A stretch of 46,668 bases of DNA from Flavobacteriaceae bacterium (GTDB lineage Bacteria; Bacteroidota; Bacteroidia; Flavobacteriales; Flavobacteriaceae). The stretch is taken from contig JAHEMZ010000018.1 of assembly GCA_024643385.1 (NCBI GenBank), positions 1 through 46,668 on the forward strand, given 5' to 3'. The stretch's first letter is position 1; the number at the start of each line of letters is the position of its first letter. The translations under genes and the position numbers were made by a program. Shown here one piece after another: positions 33,327 through 40,998 of the stretch. The notes beneath the pieces were generated by a model that did not search any database, was not told where the DNA came from, and was given only the letters and a program-made list of their open reading frames with translations.

Positions 33327-35300
33327 TTATAGAACTCGGTTTAGTCTGTCGGAAAGGACTTTTTTCAGAAATATATAATCCATAATTATTTGTAATCCTT
33401 CTTGATCTTCATTTTGCTCTTCCGAATATTGGATTTCCCTACTCAATTCCTCGATCTTTTTTGCCACTAAAAATCTTCTCAGGTTTAGTACGGTCTCATT
33501 GACCATTTGGGAAATAACATGGTTCTTTTGTTTTACATATATTTCCTTCCGATCCCAATGATGCAATTGATGCTTTTCTTCATCCATTAATATATGCGTC
33601 ACCATTTCCGCCCATGACGGAGGTAATTCATTGATAAACTGATCCAGCTTTATCTCGCCGGACTGATGAAACTTGTCGATAATCGCAAAATAGATTTGCT
33701 GGAAGACCTCATTTGTAAATTCTATTTCATCCTCTTGAAGATCCAAGTATATCTTCTTATAAACTTTACTCGAAATTCGTTCTAATCGATTCACTAACTT
33801 TCCATCAACACTTGTTTCCATTATCAGTTCATCAAAATACTCCTCTAAATGCCCATAGAGCAAAAGGAGCTCAATGATCTTTCTTTCCAGCTGAAATTGA
33901 ACATCTACTTTCTCGACGGGCTGTTTAGTGTTCGAAACAACTTCAAACGATTCAGTTTGTGTTTTTTGATGCTTGGAGGCATCTCGACGTTCTTTTTGAA
34001 GTAATTGTGCAAGTGTACTAAAAAGCACCTCCTCACTAATGTCCATTATTCTGGAACATTCCTTCAGATATACTTCCTGTTTGATATGATCGGGAATTTT
34101 AGAAATACTAGTCACCATATCCCGAATGGTTTCTGCCTTCTTTATCGGATCATTCTTAGATTCCTTTGCGAGCAAGGAAGCTTTAAAATTGATGAAATCC
34201 GTTGTATTCTCCTCCAAATAAAGTGTGAGTGTTTCTAAACTATTGGCACGAGCAAAACTATCCGGATCCTCCCCTTCCGGGAAAGTACATATCCTTACAT
34301 TAAGCCCTTGTTCCAAGATCAGGTCAACCCCTCTTAAGGACGCTCTCAATCCGGCAGCATCACCATCATAAAGCAAAGTAACGTTCTTGGTTAACCGATG
34401 AATCAATCTTATTTGATCGGGGGTTAACGCCGTACCCGAAGAAGAAACTACGTTCTCGATCCCTGTCTGGTAAAATTGGATCACATCCGTATATCCCTCT
34501 ACCAAATAACAGTTATCTTCTTTGGCAATGGATTGTTTCGCAAAATAGATCCCATAGAGCACCTTACTTTTATGATAGACCTCACTTTCGGGGGAATTTA
34601 GGTATTTAGCGGCTTTTTTATCATTGATAAGAATACGACCTCCAAATCCCAGTACTCGTCCGCTCAAGCTATGAATAGGAAAAATGACCCTCCCTTTAAA
34701 TCGATCGAACCGTTTATCGCCCTTTACAATGGTAAGACCGGTGGTTTCCAAATAACTTAATTGATAGCCGTTTTTTAATGCCTGGGAGGTAAAGGCTTCC
34801 CATTCATCCGGAGCAAAACCCAACTGAAATCTTTTAATGGTTGCTTGTGTAAAGCCTCTTTCCTTAAAATAACTGAGTCCGATGGCTTTTCCCGATTCGG
34901 TTTCATGCATGGTCTCTTGAAAATAATCCCGGGCAAATTCATTCACCAAATAAAGACTTTCCCTTTCATTGGCCTCTTCTTTCTCTTCTTTCGATTGCTC
35001 CGTTTCTTCGACTTCAATACCATATTTTCTGGCTAGGTATTTAATCGCTTCAGGATAGGTAAAATGCTCGTGTTCCATTAAGAAAGCCACTACATTTCCC
35101 CCTTTTCCGCTGGAGAAATCCTTCCAAATTTGCTTGACGGGAGAAACCATAAAACTGGGAGATCGCTCATCTGTAAAAGGACTCAAGCCCTTGAAGTTAC
35201 TTCCCGATTTTTTCAACTGCACAAAATCGCCGATTACCTCCTCCACTCGGGCAGCTTCAAATACTTGATCTATGGATGTTTTTGAAATCAATTTATACAA
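33327..35300 (-). CDS. dnaG: DNA primase DnaG, zinc ligands replaced
   Basis: Synthesises RNA primers for replication (657 residues). The N-terminal CHC2-like domain keeps the fold text (KKSGSNFKGLSPFTDERSPSFMV) but the four zinc ligands of E. coli DnaG (Cys40, His43, Cys61, Cys64) align with Ser40, Thr43, Asp61 and Ser64. The RNA polymerase domain is intact: the basic region, RVIFPIHSLSGRVLGFGGR, the Toprim segment YLVEGYTDVI with the metal-binding Glu, and LLYDGDAAG. The C-terminal 200 residues are the DnaB-binding helicase domain type. From memory, other flavobacterial primases show the same ligand loss. Confidence 0.96.
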   Translation of the reverse strand: MYKLISKTSIDQVFEAARVEEVIGDFVQLKKSGSNFKGLSPFTDERSPSFMVSPVKQIWKDFSSGKGGNVVAFLMEHEHFTYPEAIKYLARKYGIEVEETEQSKEEKEEANERESLYLVNEFARDYFQETMHETESGKAIGLSYFKERGFTQATIKRFQLGFAPDEWEAFTSQALKNGYQLSYLETTGLTIVKGDKRFDRFKGRVIFPIHSLSGRVLGFGGRILINDKKAAKYLNSPESEVYHKSKVLYGIYFAKQSIAKEDNCYLVEGYTDVIQFYQTGIENVVSSSGTALTPDQIRLIHRLTKNVTLLYDGDAAGLRASLRGVDLILEQGLNVRICTFPEGEDPDSFARANSLETLTLYLEENTTDFINFKASLLAKESKNDPIKKAETIRDMVTSISKIPDHIKQEVYLKECSRIMDISEEVLFSTLAQLLQKERRDASKHQKTQTESFEVVSNTKQPVEKVDVQFQLERKIIELLLLYGHLEEYFDELIMETSVDGKLVNRLERISSKVYKKIYLDLQEDEIEFTNEVFQQIYFAIIDKFHQSGEIKLDQFINELPPSWAEMVTHILMDEEKHQLHHWDRKEIYVKQKNHVISQMVNETVLNLRRFLVAKKIEELSREIQYSEEQNEDQEGLQIIMDYIFLKKVLSDRLNRVL

Positions 35301-35331
35301 GGTAGAAAGTAAAAATACTATATTTTAAACA

Positions 35332-35361
35332 GAAAAAGGCCTCCTGTCGGAAGCCTTTTTC
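35332..35361 (-). terminator. terminator after the outer-membrane-like gene
   Basis: GAAAAAGGC pairs with GCCTTTTTC (35332-35340 and 35353-35361). An inner TCC/GGA extends the stem. It is symmetric, so it could work in both directions; here it ends the ECF sigma operon. Confidence 0.8.
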
Positions 35362-35385
35362 AACAATAGGAGAGTCGCGGTTCAG

Positions 35386-36435
35386 CTAATCCAAATCAAA
35401 GCGTAATCCTAATGAAACACCGTGTAAATCGGGTGTATTATTCTTAAACATTGAGTTCAACTCATATTTAAAATAAAGAGCTGTATCATCCCACCCTATA
35501 TAAGTACTTAATCCGTATATTATTTTATTGGTATTATAATCCCCTTTTAATTTTTCTTTTACATTTCCCTCGTCATTCTTATATTTTAACTTCTGCCTGC
35601 TGGACATATTGAAACCAAAATAACCTCCCAGACCTACTTTAAACTGATGACGGGTGCTGTACCGAAAATAATTTTCCTTTTCAATCTTTCGGGATGGACC
35701 TAGTTCGAAATGAACAGGAAAAACAAGATTGTCTAAGCGAAATTTTGATTTATCCAAATTGCCGTCGAACTCCTGTAGTTCGGTTTGATCCCCCGTATCC
35801 ACGAAATAGCGGTTATCCGTTGGCTTTATTCCATTGAACTCAAATGAAAATCCATATTTGATCCTAAGCCAATTTGATTCCTTAAAAACCCTGGTATTCC
35901 AGGCCCAACCAAACTCACTAAATCTACTTCCACCAATTTCAAAATCTGTATCGTTCAAAGATTGCCCATCCCCAATGGTATTGTACAACCCAAATGCAAA
36001 AACTAGATCACTGGTCGTGCGTCGATCATACTTGGGCTCCTTATATTTCTTTCCCAAATAAAAGGTATTATCTTCTTTATCTTTTCCAAAAGAAATTCTA
36101 ACCACCGCACGATCGTCATCATCAATGACATTAGCGTTCTCATTTCTTTTTAAAAGGGCAACCTTATTATCGATAATTGCTATTCTGTTCTCAATATTCA
36201 AGGCGTGTTTTTCGGCTGCCTCCTTTTTTAATTGTTCTGCCTGAGTGTCTGTAATAGCCCCAGATTCCAATTGTTGCTGAATAGTAGCTACCTCCTCTTT
36301 GAGAAGATCTTTCTCTTCATTGATGATAACTTCCCGCAAGGATTCTAAATTCTTGATGGTTGTTTCCTGTGCCTGACTTACGGCGATGGAAATCATCCAC
36401 ATTGCTAAGGCAATGCAATAGGTAATAATTCTCAT
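35386..36435 (-). CDS. putative outer-membrane beta-barrel protein with N-terminal coiled coil
   Basis: The protein has 349 residues. A signal peptide ends about residue 22 (AVSQAQ|E). Residues 25-98 are a charged helical stretch, probably a coiled coil (EEVATIQQQLESGAITDTQ). From about 105 to the end the sequence alternates like an outer-membrane barrel (FAFGLYNTIGDG, FGWAWNTRVF, VGLGGYFGFNM, ALYFKYELNSMFKN, VSLGLRFDLD). I know no function. It is the third gene of the ECF sigma run, 51 nt after the putative anti-sigma gene, and is probably a target or partner of that system. Confidence 0.7.
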   Translation of the reverse strand: MRIITYCIALAMWMISIAVSQAQETTIKNLESLREVIINEEKDLLKEEVATIQQQLESGAITDTQAEQLKKEAAEKHALNIENRIAIIDNKVALLKRNENANVIDDDDRAVVRISFGKDKEDNTFYLGKKYKEPKYDRRTTSDLVFAFGLYNTIGDGQSLNDTDFEIGGSRFSEFGWAWNTRVFKESNWLRIKYGFSFEFNGIKPTDNRYFVDTGDQTELQEFDGNLDKSKFRLDNLVFPVHFELGPSRKIEKENYFRYSTRHQFKVGLGGYFGFNMSSRQKLKYKNDEGNVKEKLKGDYNTNKIIYGLSTYIGWDDTALYFKYELNSMFKNNTPDLHGVSLGLRFDLD

Positions 36436-36486
36436 AGTGTTCGTGATTTATGCTTTTTAAAGCGTGATTGATGAATGGTTTTTAAC

Positions 36487-37290
36487 TTAATTATTGCGTT
36501 CTGAAACTGCCGTGCGAATTTTAATGAATCCTTCGCCCAGCATCTGAAATACTTTCTCCCTAAAACTTTGCTCCAATTCCAGTTCAACATCTGATAGGAG
36601 TGCTGATGGGTCAATCCTCCGGGCGTTGCTATTCAGCATCCGCTGATTCGAAATTTCTCGTTGTGCCTTTGCCAGTAGGGCATCGATCTCATCCGGTGTC
36701 ACGGAATTATTATTCTGCTGAAGTGTTTGGACCTCTGCTACCACATCCTCTATTTTTCTATTGATAAAGAAATCTTCCTTACTTTCTTCAACGCTCTTCA
36801 CAGGAAGTTTTTCAACTGAAGAAGTGATCGCAACAGCCTCTTCCTCACTGCTAATAATCTTTTTGTTCACCGTGGTCGTCGGAATTGATTTTTGAGCTGT
36901 TGTTTCCGATTTTTTATCAGAATCGATTTCCGGTACTGAACTTGCTAATTCCGTTTCCTTCGTAATTCGATGCTCAAGCAGTTCACTTTCTTGTCCTCCT
37001 TCAACTACATTCACCGGCTGTTCCCCTTGTTCCTCCTCCGGGATTGATTTATGAGACTTCTCGACAACCAGCGGTGCTTCCGATGTATCAGATCGAAACA
37101 AAAATGAAGCGATGAGCACGACTCCTATAAAACTTGCTGCCACCGCCATCCAGAAGAAAGAGTTACTTTTCTTTTGTGGCTTTTGCAGGTCTAATTGTGC
37201 CGAAAGTTTCTTCCATGTTTCTTTGTTGGGTTGCAGCTCTCGTTCCTGCAGTTTTTCACGGATATTTTCCTCAAAGTTAATGGGTACCAT
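36487..37290 (-). CDS. single-pass membrane protein, probable anti-sigma factor or sigma partner
   Basis: I take the start at 37290 (MVPINFEENIREKLQERELQP, 267 residues). A longer reading from 37398 would be encoded inside the sigma gene. The cytosolic N-terminus (1-44) has a helical region with NKETWKKLSAQLDL, like the N-terminal module of many Bacteroidetes anti-sigma proteins. The membrane helix is at about 45-65 (FFWMAVAASFIGVVLIASFLF). The periplasmic part is acidic and low-complexity. It overlaps the sigma gene by 14 nt, the standard layout of sigma/anti-sigma pairs. The role is inferred from topology and context, because no FecR motif is visible. Confidence 0.7.
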   Translation of the reverse strand: MVPINFEENIREKLQERELQPNKETWKKLSAQLDLQKPQKKSNSFFWMAVAASFIGVVLIASFLFRSDTSEAPLVVEKSHKSIPEEEQGEQPVNVVEGGQESELLEHRITKETELASSVPEIDSDKKSETTAQKSIPTTTVNKKIISSEEEAVAITSSVEKLPVKSVEESKEDFFINRKIEDVVAEVQTLQQNNNSVTPDEIDALLAKAQREISNQRMLNSNARRIDPSALLSDVELELEQSFREKVFQMLGEGFIKIRTAVSERNN

Positions 37291-37843
37291 AATGTGTCTT
37301 GTTTTCTTTATTAATTTTCCCCTGAAGCATCTTTCGAGCCTTGAACAGCTGTGTTTTGGAAGTATTCTCAGAAATTTGAAGCAACTCGGCAATTTCACTA
37401 TGCTTAAAGCCTTCTACCACATAGAGCACAAAAACCGTTTTATATCCATCCGGCAGGGCATCAATCCATTTTTGAATTTCCTCTGCTTCCAACGCAGTTT
37501 CTATGTAGGAAGCATGTTCTAAAGCAAATTCCAGGGCACTTTCTTCTTCAAAAATAAGTTGCTTATTCTTTCGTAATGCTGAAATCGATTCATTGACCAT
37601 GATGCGTCGGATCCAACCCTCGAAACTGCCTTCAAACTTATAAGTTCCCAGATTCAGAAATACCTTGAGAAATCCATTCAACATCACTTCTTCAGCGAGT
37701 TCCTGACTTTTCGTATACTGTCTGCAAACACTTAGCATTTTAGGCGCAAATAGCTCATACATTTCATGTTGCGCCCTCCGATCACCATCTTTGGCCCTTC
37801 CAATGACTTTATGGTAGTTTTTATGTAAGGAGACTATCCGCAT
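37277..37843 (-). CDS. ECF-family RNA polymerase sigma factor
   Basis: A 188-residue sigma-70 factor of the extracytoplasmic function group. Region 2 spans about residues 22-90 (MYELFAPKMLSVCRQYTKSQELAEEVMLNGFLKVF, then FEGWIRRIMVNESISALRK). Region 4 spans about 125-180 (LPDGYKTVFVLYVVEGFKHSEIAELLQISENTSKTQLFKARKML). Its own upstream region holds an ECF-type promoter, suggesting autoregulation. The stop overlaps the next gene by 14 nt. The stimulus is unknown; the associated outer-membrane-like protein points to envelope stress or composition. Confidence 0.93.
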   Translation of the reverse strand: MRIVSLHKNYHKVIGRAKDGDRRAQHEMYELFAPKMLSVCRQYTKSQELAEEVMLNGFLKVFLNLGTYKFEGSFEGWIRRIMVNESISALRKNKQLIFEEESALEFALEHASYIETALEAEEIQKWIDALPDGYKTVFVLYVVEGFKHSEIAELLQISENTSKTQLFKARKMLQGKINKENKTHYGTH

Positions 37844-37875
37844 AGCATATTTGAATCAACGCTTCTACTACTAAA

Positions 37876-37903
37876 GACGTAAAAAAGAAATAAAAGGTTG
37901 TCC
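37876..37903 (-). promoter_or_regulatory. ECF-type promoter of the sigma gene
   Basis: On the minus strand GGACAACC (37896-37903), a 16-nt spacer and CGTC (37876-37879) match the AAC...CGT pattern of ECF sigma promoters. It lies 33 nt ahead of the start codon and differs from the TAnnTTTG promoters of other genes here, which argues for autoregulation. Confidence 0.65.
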
Positions 37904-37917
37904 GGGGTGTGGAAAAA

Positions 37918-38895
37918 TTATTTTTTTCGGTCAATGACATAGTTGACCATCAGCTCCAGGGATTCTTTATAAGGCGAATCCGGATACACTGAAAGTAATT
38001 GCAATGCCTCTTGTTGATAAGTCTTCATCTGATCTATCGCATAATCCAGACCGCCCAGTTCTTTTACTTTTACAATCACCTTTTTTACTCTAGACTTATC
38101 TTTATTATGGTTTTTGACGGAATTAATCAACCATTCCTTTTCTTGTTTAGTAGCATTATTTAAGGCGTAGATCAGAGGAAGGGTCATTTTTTTCTCTTTG
38201 ATATCAATCCCGGTGGGTTTCCCAATTTCTTCTTCTCCATAATCGAAAAGGTCATCCTTGATTTGAAAGGCTATGCCAATTAATTCCCCAAACTTTCGCA
38301 AATTCTCAACATCTTGAGGCGAAGCATTCACAGACTTAGCGCCCATGGCACAACAAGCTGCGATCAAGGTGGCTGTTTTTTGACGAATAATATCGAAATA
38401 GATCTCTTCAGTAATATCCAGTTGGCGGGCCTTTTCAATTTGAAGTAATTCTCCCTCACTCATTTCACGCACGGCCACTGAAATGATCCTCAATAGATCG
38501 AAGTCGTCGTTATCGATGGACAACAATAACCCTTTTGAGAGCAGGTAATCCCCTACCAGCACCGCAATCTTATTTTTCCATAGTGCATTGATGGAAAAAA
38601 AACCACGACGTTGATTACTATCATCTACTACATCGTCATGCACCAAAGTTGCAGTATGAATAAGCTCTATTACAGAAGCTCCCCGATAGGTTCGCTCATT
38701 TACAGCGCCGTTGTTACAAATTTTTGCGATCAGAAAGACAAACATCGGCCGCATCTGTTTCCCTTTGCGATTCACCACATAATGTGTAATACGGTTGAGT
38801 AAAGCAACATGAGTAGACATGGATTCATAGAACTTCTTTTCAAAGAGTTCCATTTCCAATTCGATCGGGGCCTTTATTTGTGATACGATTTTCAT
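37918..38895 (-). CDS. trans-polyprenyl diphosphate synthase (quinone side chain type)
   Basis: A 325-residue enzyme that elongates isoprenoid diphosphates, most likely for menaquinone side chains (IspB/HepT-like). The first Asp-rich motif is HDDVVDDSNQRRG (Asp87, Asp88, Asp91, Asp92) and the second is DDLFD at 214-218. GKQMRPMF and ELIHTATLVHDD are characteristic. The chain length cannot be read reliably from the sequence. A promoter with an expected RNA start only about 5 nt from the ATG precedes it. It is divergent from a T9SS cargo gene. Confidence 0.92.
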   Translation of the reverse strand: MKIVSQIKAPIELEMELFEKKFYESMSTHVALLNRITHYVVNRKGKQMRPMFVFLIAKICNNGAVNERTYRGASVIELIHTATLVHDDVVDDSNQRRGFFSINALWKNKIAVLVGDYLLSKGLLLSIDNDDFDLLRIISVAVREMSEGELLQIEKARQLDITEEIYFDIIRQKTATLIAACCAMGAKSVNASPQDVENLRKFGELIGIAFQIKDDLFDYGEEEIGKPTGIDIKEKKMTLPLIYALNNATKQEKEWLINSVKNHNKDKSRVKKVIVKVKELGGLDYAIDQMKTYQQEALQLLSVYPDSPYKESLELMVNYVIDRKK

Positions 38896-38905
38896 GAACG
38901 AGTCC

Positions 38906-38938
38906 CAAAATTAAGTTAATTTGATAAAATCCTTACAA
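38906..38938 (-). promoter_or_regulatory. promoter of the polyprenyl synthase gene
   Basis: TTG (38936-38938), a 22-nt spacer and TAATTTTG (38906-38913) on the minus strand. The predicted RNA start is near 38900 and the ATG is at 38895, so the leader is nearly absent. Confidence 0.65.
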
Positions 38939-38991
38939 AAAACGAGGAATTTCCTTAAATTTATAAAACAATTTAACCTTAAATAGTTACT

Positions 38992-39843
38992 ATGAAAAAA
39001 ATTACTTTTTTAGCGCTTTTGCTTATTGTTTCGACAACTATTAACGCTCAAATCTTTAGCGATGATTTTAACACAGAGACCGTGGATGCGACCACCTTTG
39101 CAAATTGGACTTCTTTAGATGAAGATGGTGACGGAAATTTTTGGGAAGTATTTGATGCAGATGCTCAGGGTTATGCATGGATAATGTCTGGATTAGGAGT
39201 TGATTCTGATTCCTGGGAAGGTGGCACACCATTTACACCGGACAATTATTTAATTACTGCTCAACCTTTAGATCTTACTGATGTTACGGGTACGACTGTA
39301 TCATTTATCGTGGGAACTTACCAAACCAATGGAACTTTTTTGGATGACAAGTATTCTGTTTATTTGACAGCGTCAAATGATCCCGCGATCATATCTGGAG
39401 AAACACCCATCTTAACAAGATTTGTGGGTGACGATGTAACAGCAAGTGCCGGTGATGGATCAGATTCCGCCGCTCTTATTATAATAGACGCATCTGCTTA
39501 TGACGGACAGGTAGTGTATCTTACTTTTAGACATTATGATACTTCCGATCAAAATTCAGTGTTAATCGATGATGTAGTGGTAGATGGAATTGTGTTGGGA
39601 ACGAACGATGTTACTTTTCAAGGATTTAGACATTACGTGGATGCGAGTTCACAATTACAACTAAAATCCAATTCCAACATGGAAAATATCAACTTATTTA
39701 ATGTATTAGGACAACAAGTACTTTCACAAAAACTGAATAACACCACCGAAACTGTTAACTTGTCCAGTTTTACTTCCGGCTTATACATTGCAACCGTAAC
39801 CATTGAAGGACAAACAAAATCTTTTAAAATCCTGAAAAGATAA
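38992..39843 (+). CDS. secreted T9SS protein with choice-of-anchor J / cleaved-adhesin-like domain
   Basis: The protein has 283 residues. A signal peptide ends near residue 19 (STTINA|Q). Residues 20-200 match the choice-of-anchor J (cleaved adhesin) fold: IFSDDFNTETVDATTFANWTSLDEDGDGNFWEVF, then PDNYLITAQPLDL, and VYLTFRHYDTSDQNSVLIDDVVVDG. The last 70 residues are a type A T9SS sorting domain (INLFNVLGQQVLSQKLNN ... GLYIATVTIEGQTKSFKILKR). It is a surface or secreted protein, perhaps glycan-binding; the ligand is unknown. It ends at a strong bidirectional terminator shared with rlmN. Confidence 0.88.
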   Translation: MKKITFLALLLIVSTTINAQIFSDDFNTETVDATTFANWTSLDEDGDGNFWEVFDADAQGYAWIMSGLGVDSDSWEGGTPFTPDNYLITAQPLDLTDVTGTTVSFIVGTYQTNGTFLDDKYSVYLTASNDPAIISGETPILTRFVGDDVTASAGDGSDSAALIIIDASAYDGQVVYLTFRHYDTSDQNSVLIDDVVVDGIVLGTNDVTFQGFRHYVDASSQLQLKSNSNMENINLFNVLGQQVLSQKLNNTTETVNLSSFTSGLYIATVTIEGQTKSFKILKR

Positions 39844-39863
39844 TTCACTTCACTAGTGAAATT

Positions 39864-39894
39864 AAAAGAGCGGCTTTTGGGCCGCTCTTTTTTT
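39864..39894. terminator. bidirectional terminator between the T9SS protein gene and rlmN
   Basis: AAAAGAGCGGC (39864-39874) pairs with GCCGCTCTTTT (39881-39891) around TTTTGG. On the minus strand it begins right at the rlmN stop codon. A 12-bp palindrome TTCACTAGTGAA lies just to the left (39848-39859). Confidence 0.92.
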
Positions 39895-40933
39895 AATGTT
39901 TGTTTGCTAATTGCCCACAGGCTGCGTCAATATCCTTCCCTCTGCTCCTTCTTACTGTTACCGGAATTTTATGGGCGTCCAATCGCTCTATATATCTTTG
40001 AATTCTGTCATTCCCGGCTTGCTGGAATTCACCGTCATCAATTGGGTTGTACTCAATGAGATTCACTTTACAGGGAACATACTTACAAAACTTTACCAAA
40101 GCATCTATATCGACATCCCCATCATTAATCCCTTTCCAAACAACGTATTCATAAGTAATTCTGCTCTTTGTTTTGGCAAACCAGTATTCCAGTGATTCAC
40201 GAAGATCGACCAAAGTGAAACTCTTTGCGAATGGCATGATCTGCTCCCGCGTTTCTTGAATCGCCGAATGCAAGGAAACCGCCAATTTAAACTTAACGCC
40301 ATCATCCGCCAACTTCATGATCATCTTGGGAACACCGGAGGTGGAAAGTGTAATTCGTTTGGGAGACATCCCTAAACCTTCATCTGCCGTGATCTTATCG
40401 ATGGATTCCAGTACATTTTTGTAATTCATCAAAGGTTCACCCATGCCCATGAAAACGATATTAGACAAAGGACGATCGTGATATAACAAACTCTCTCTGT
40501 GAATCGCCACGACTTGATCATATATTTCATCGGGATTCAAATTCCGCATTCGCTTCAATCGAGCGGTAGCACAGAATTTACAATCCAAACTGCATCCCAC
40601 TTGAGAAGAGACACAGGCCGTAGTTCTTTTTTTGGTGGGGATCAAAACCGATTCTACCACTAAACCATCGTGTAATCGAACCGCGTTTTTAATGGTCCCG
40701 TCCTTGCTCTTTTGAAGCGTATCGACCTGAATATGATTGATGGTAAATTTTTCTTCCAATTGCTGGCGAACCTCAAGCGATACGTTGGTCATATCCTCGA
40801 AAGAATGTACCCCCTTCGCCCAAAGCCATTCATAGACCTGGTTCCCTCGAAATGGCTTTTCTCCTATCGACTCAAAAAACTGTCGCAACTCTTCCTTAGA
40901 AAGTGCGCGTATATCCTTTTTTCCAGCAATCAT
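39893..40933 (-). CDS. rlmN: dual-specificity RNA methyltransferase RlmN
   Basis: Radical SAM enzyme that methylates C2 of A2503 in 23S rRNA and A37 in some tRNAs. I choose the ATG at 40933 (MIAGKKDIRALSKEEL, 346 residues). The TTG further upstream at 40942 falls inside a TAATTTTG promoter element, so it is probably not transcribed. The iron-sulphur cysteines are Cys114, Cys118 and Cys121 (CSLDCKFC). The methyl-carrying Cys107 (ACVSSQ) and the catalytic Cys339 (DIDAACGQL) are both present. FMGMGEPLMNY is the SAM-binding GEP motif. Confidence 0.96.
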   Translation of the reverse strand: MIAGKKDIRALSKEELRQFFESIGEKPFRGNQVYEWLWAKGVHSFEDMTNVSLEVRQQLEEKFTINHIQVDTLQKSKDGTIKNAVRLHDGLVVESVLIPTKKRTTACVSSQVGCSLDCKFCATARLKRMRNLNPDEIYDQVVAIHRESLLYHDRPLSNIVFMGMGEPLMNYKNVLESIDKITADEGLGMSPKRITLSTSGVPKMIMKLADDGVKFKLAVSLHSAIQETREQIMPFAKSFTLVDLRESLEYWFAKTKSRITYEYVVWKGINDGDVDIDALVKFCKYVPCKVNLIEYNPIDDGEFQQAGNDRIQRYIERLDAHKIPVTVRRSRGKDIDAACGQLANKH

Positions 40934-40939
40934 AGGCGG

Positions 40940-40947
40940 CAAAATTA
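40940..40947 (-). promoter_or_regulatory. candidate -7 element of rlmN
   Basis: TAATTTTG on the minus strand, ending 7 nt before the ATG at 40933. The predicted RNA start practically coincides with the start codon (leaderless). No TTG at the usual -33 spacing is evident. Confidence 0.45.
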
Positions 40948-40998
40948 CGACATTTATGCAAAACGTGAGAGGATTGGGTGGAGTAAGTACTTGAAGAT

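Noticed and set aside
37291-37398. N-terminal extension of the putative anti-sigma protein by 36 residues
   Set aside because: The stretch is encoded within the sigma gene in another frame and is basic, Cys-rich and unlike the family. The ATG at 37290 fits a 14-nt overlap.
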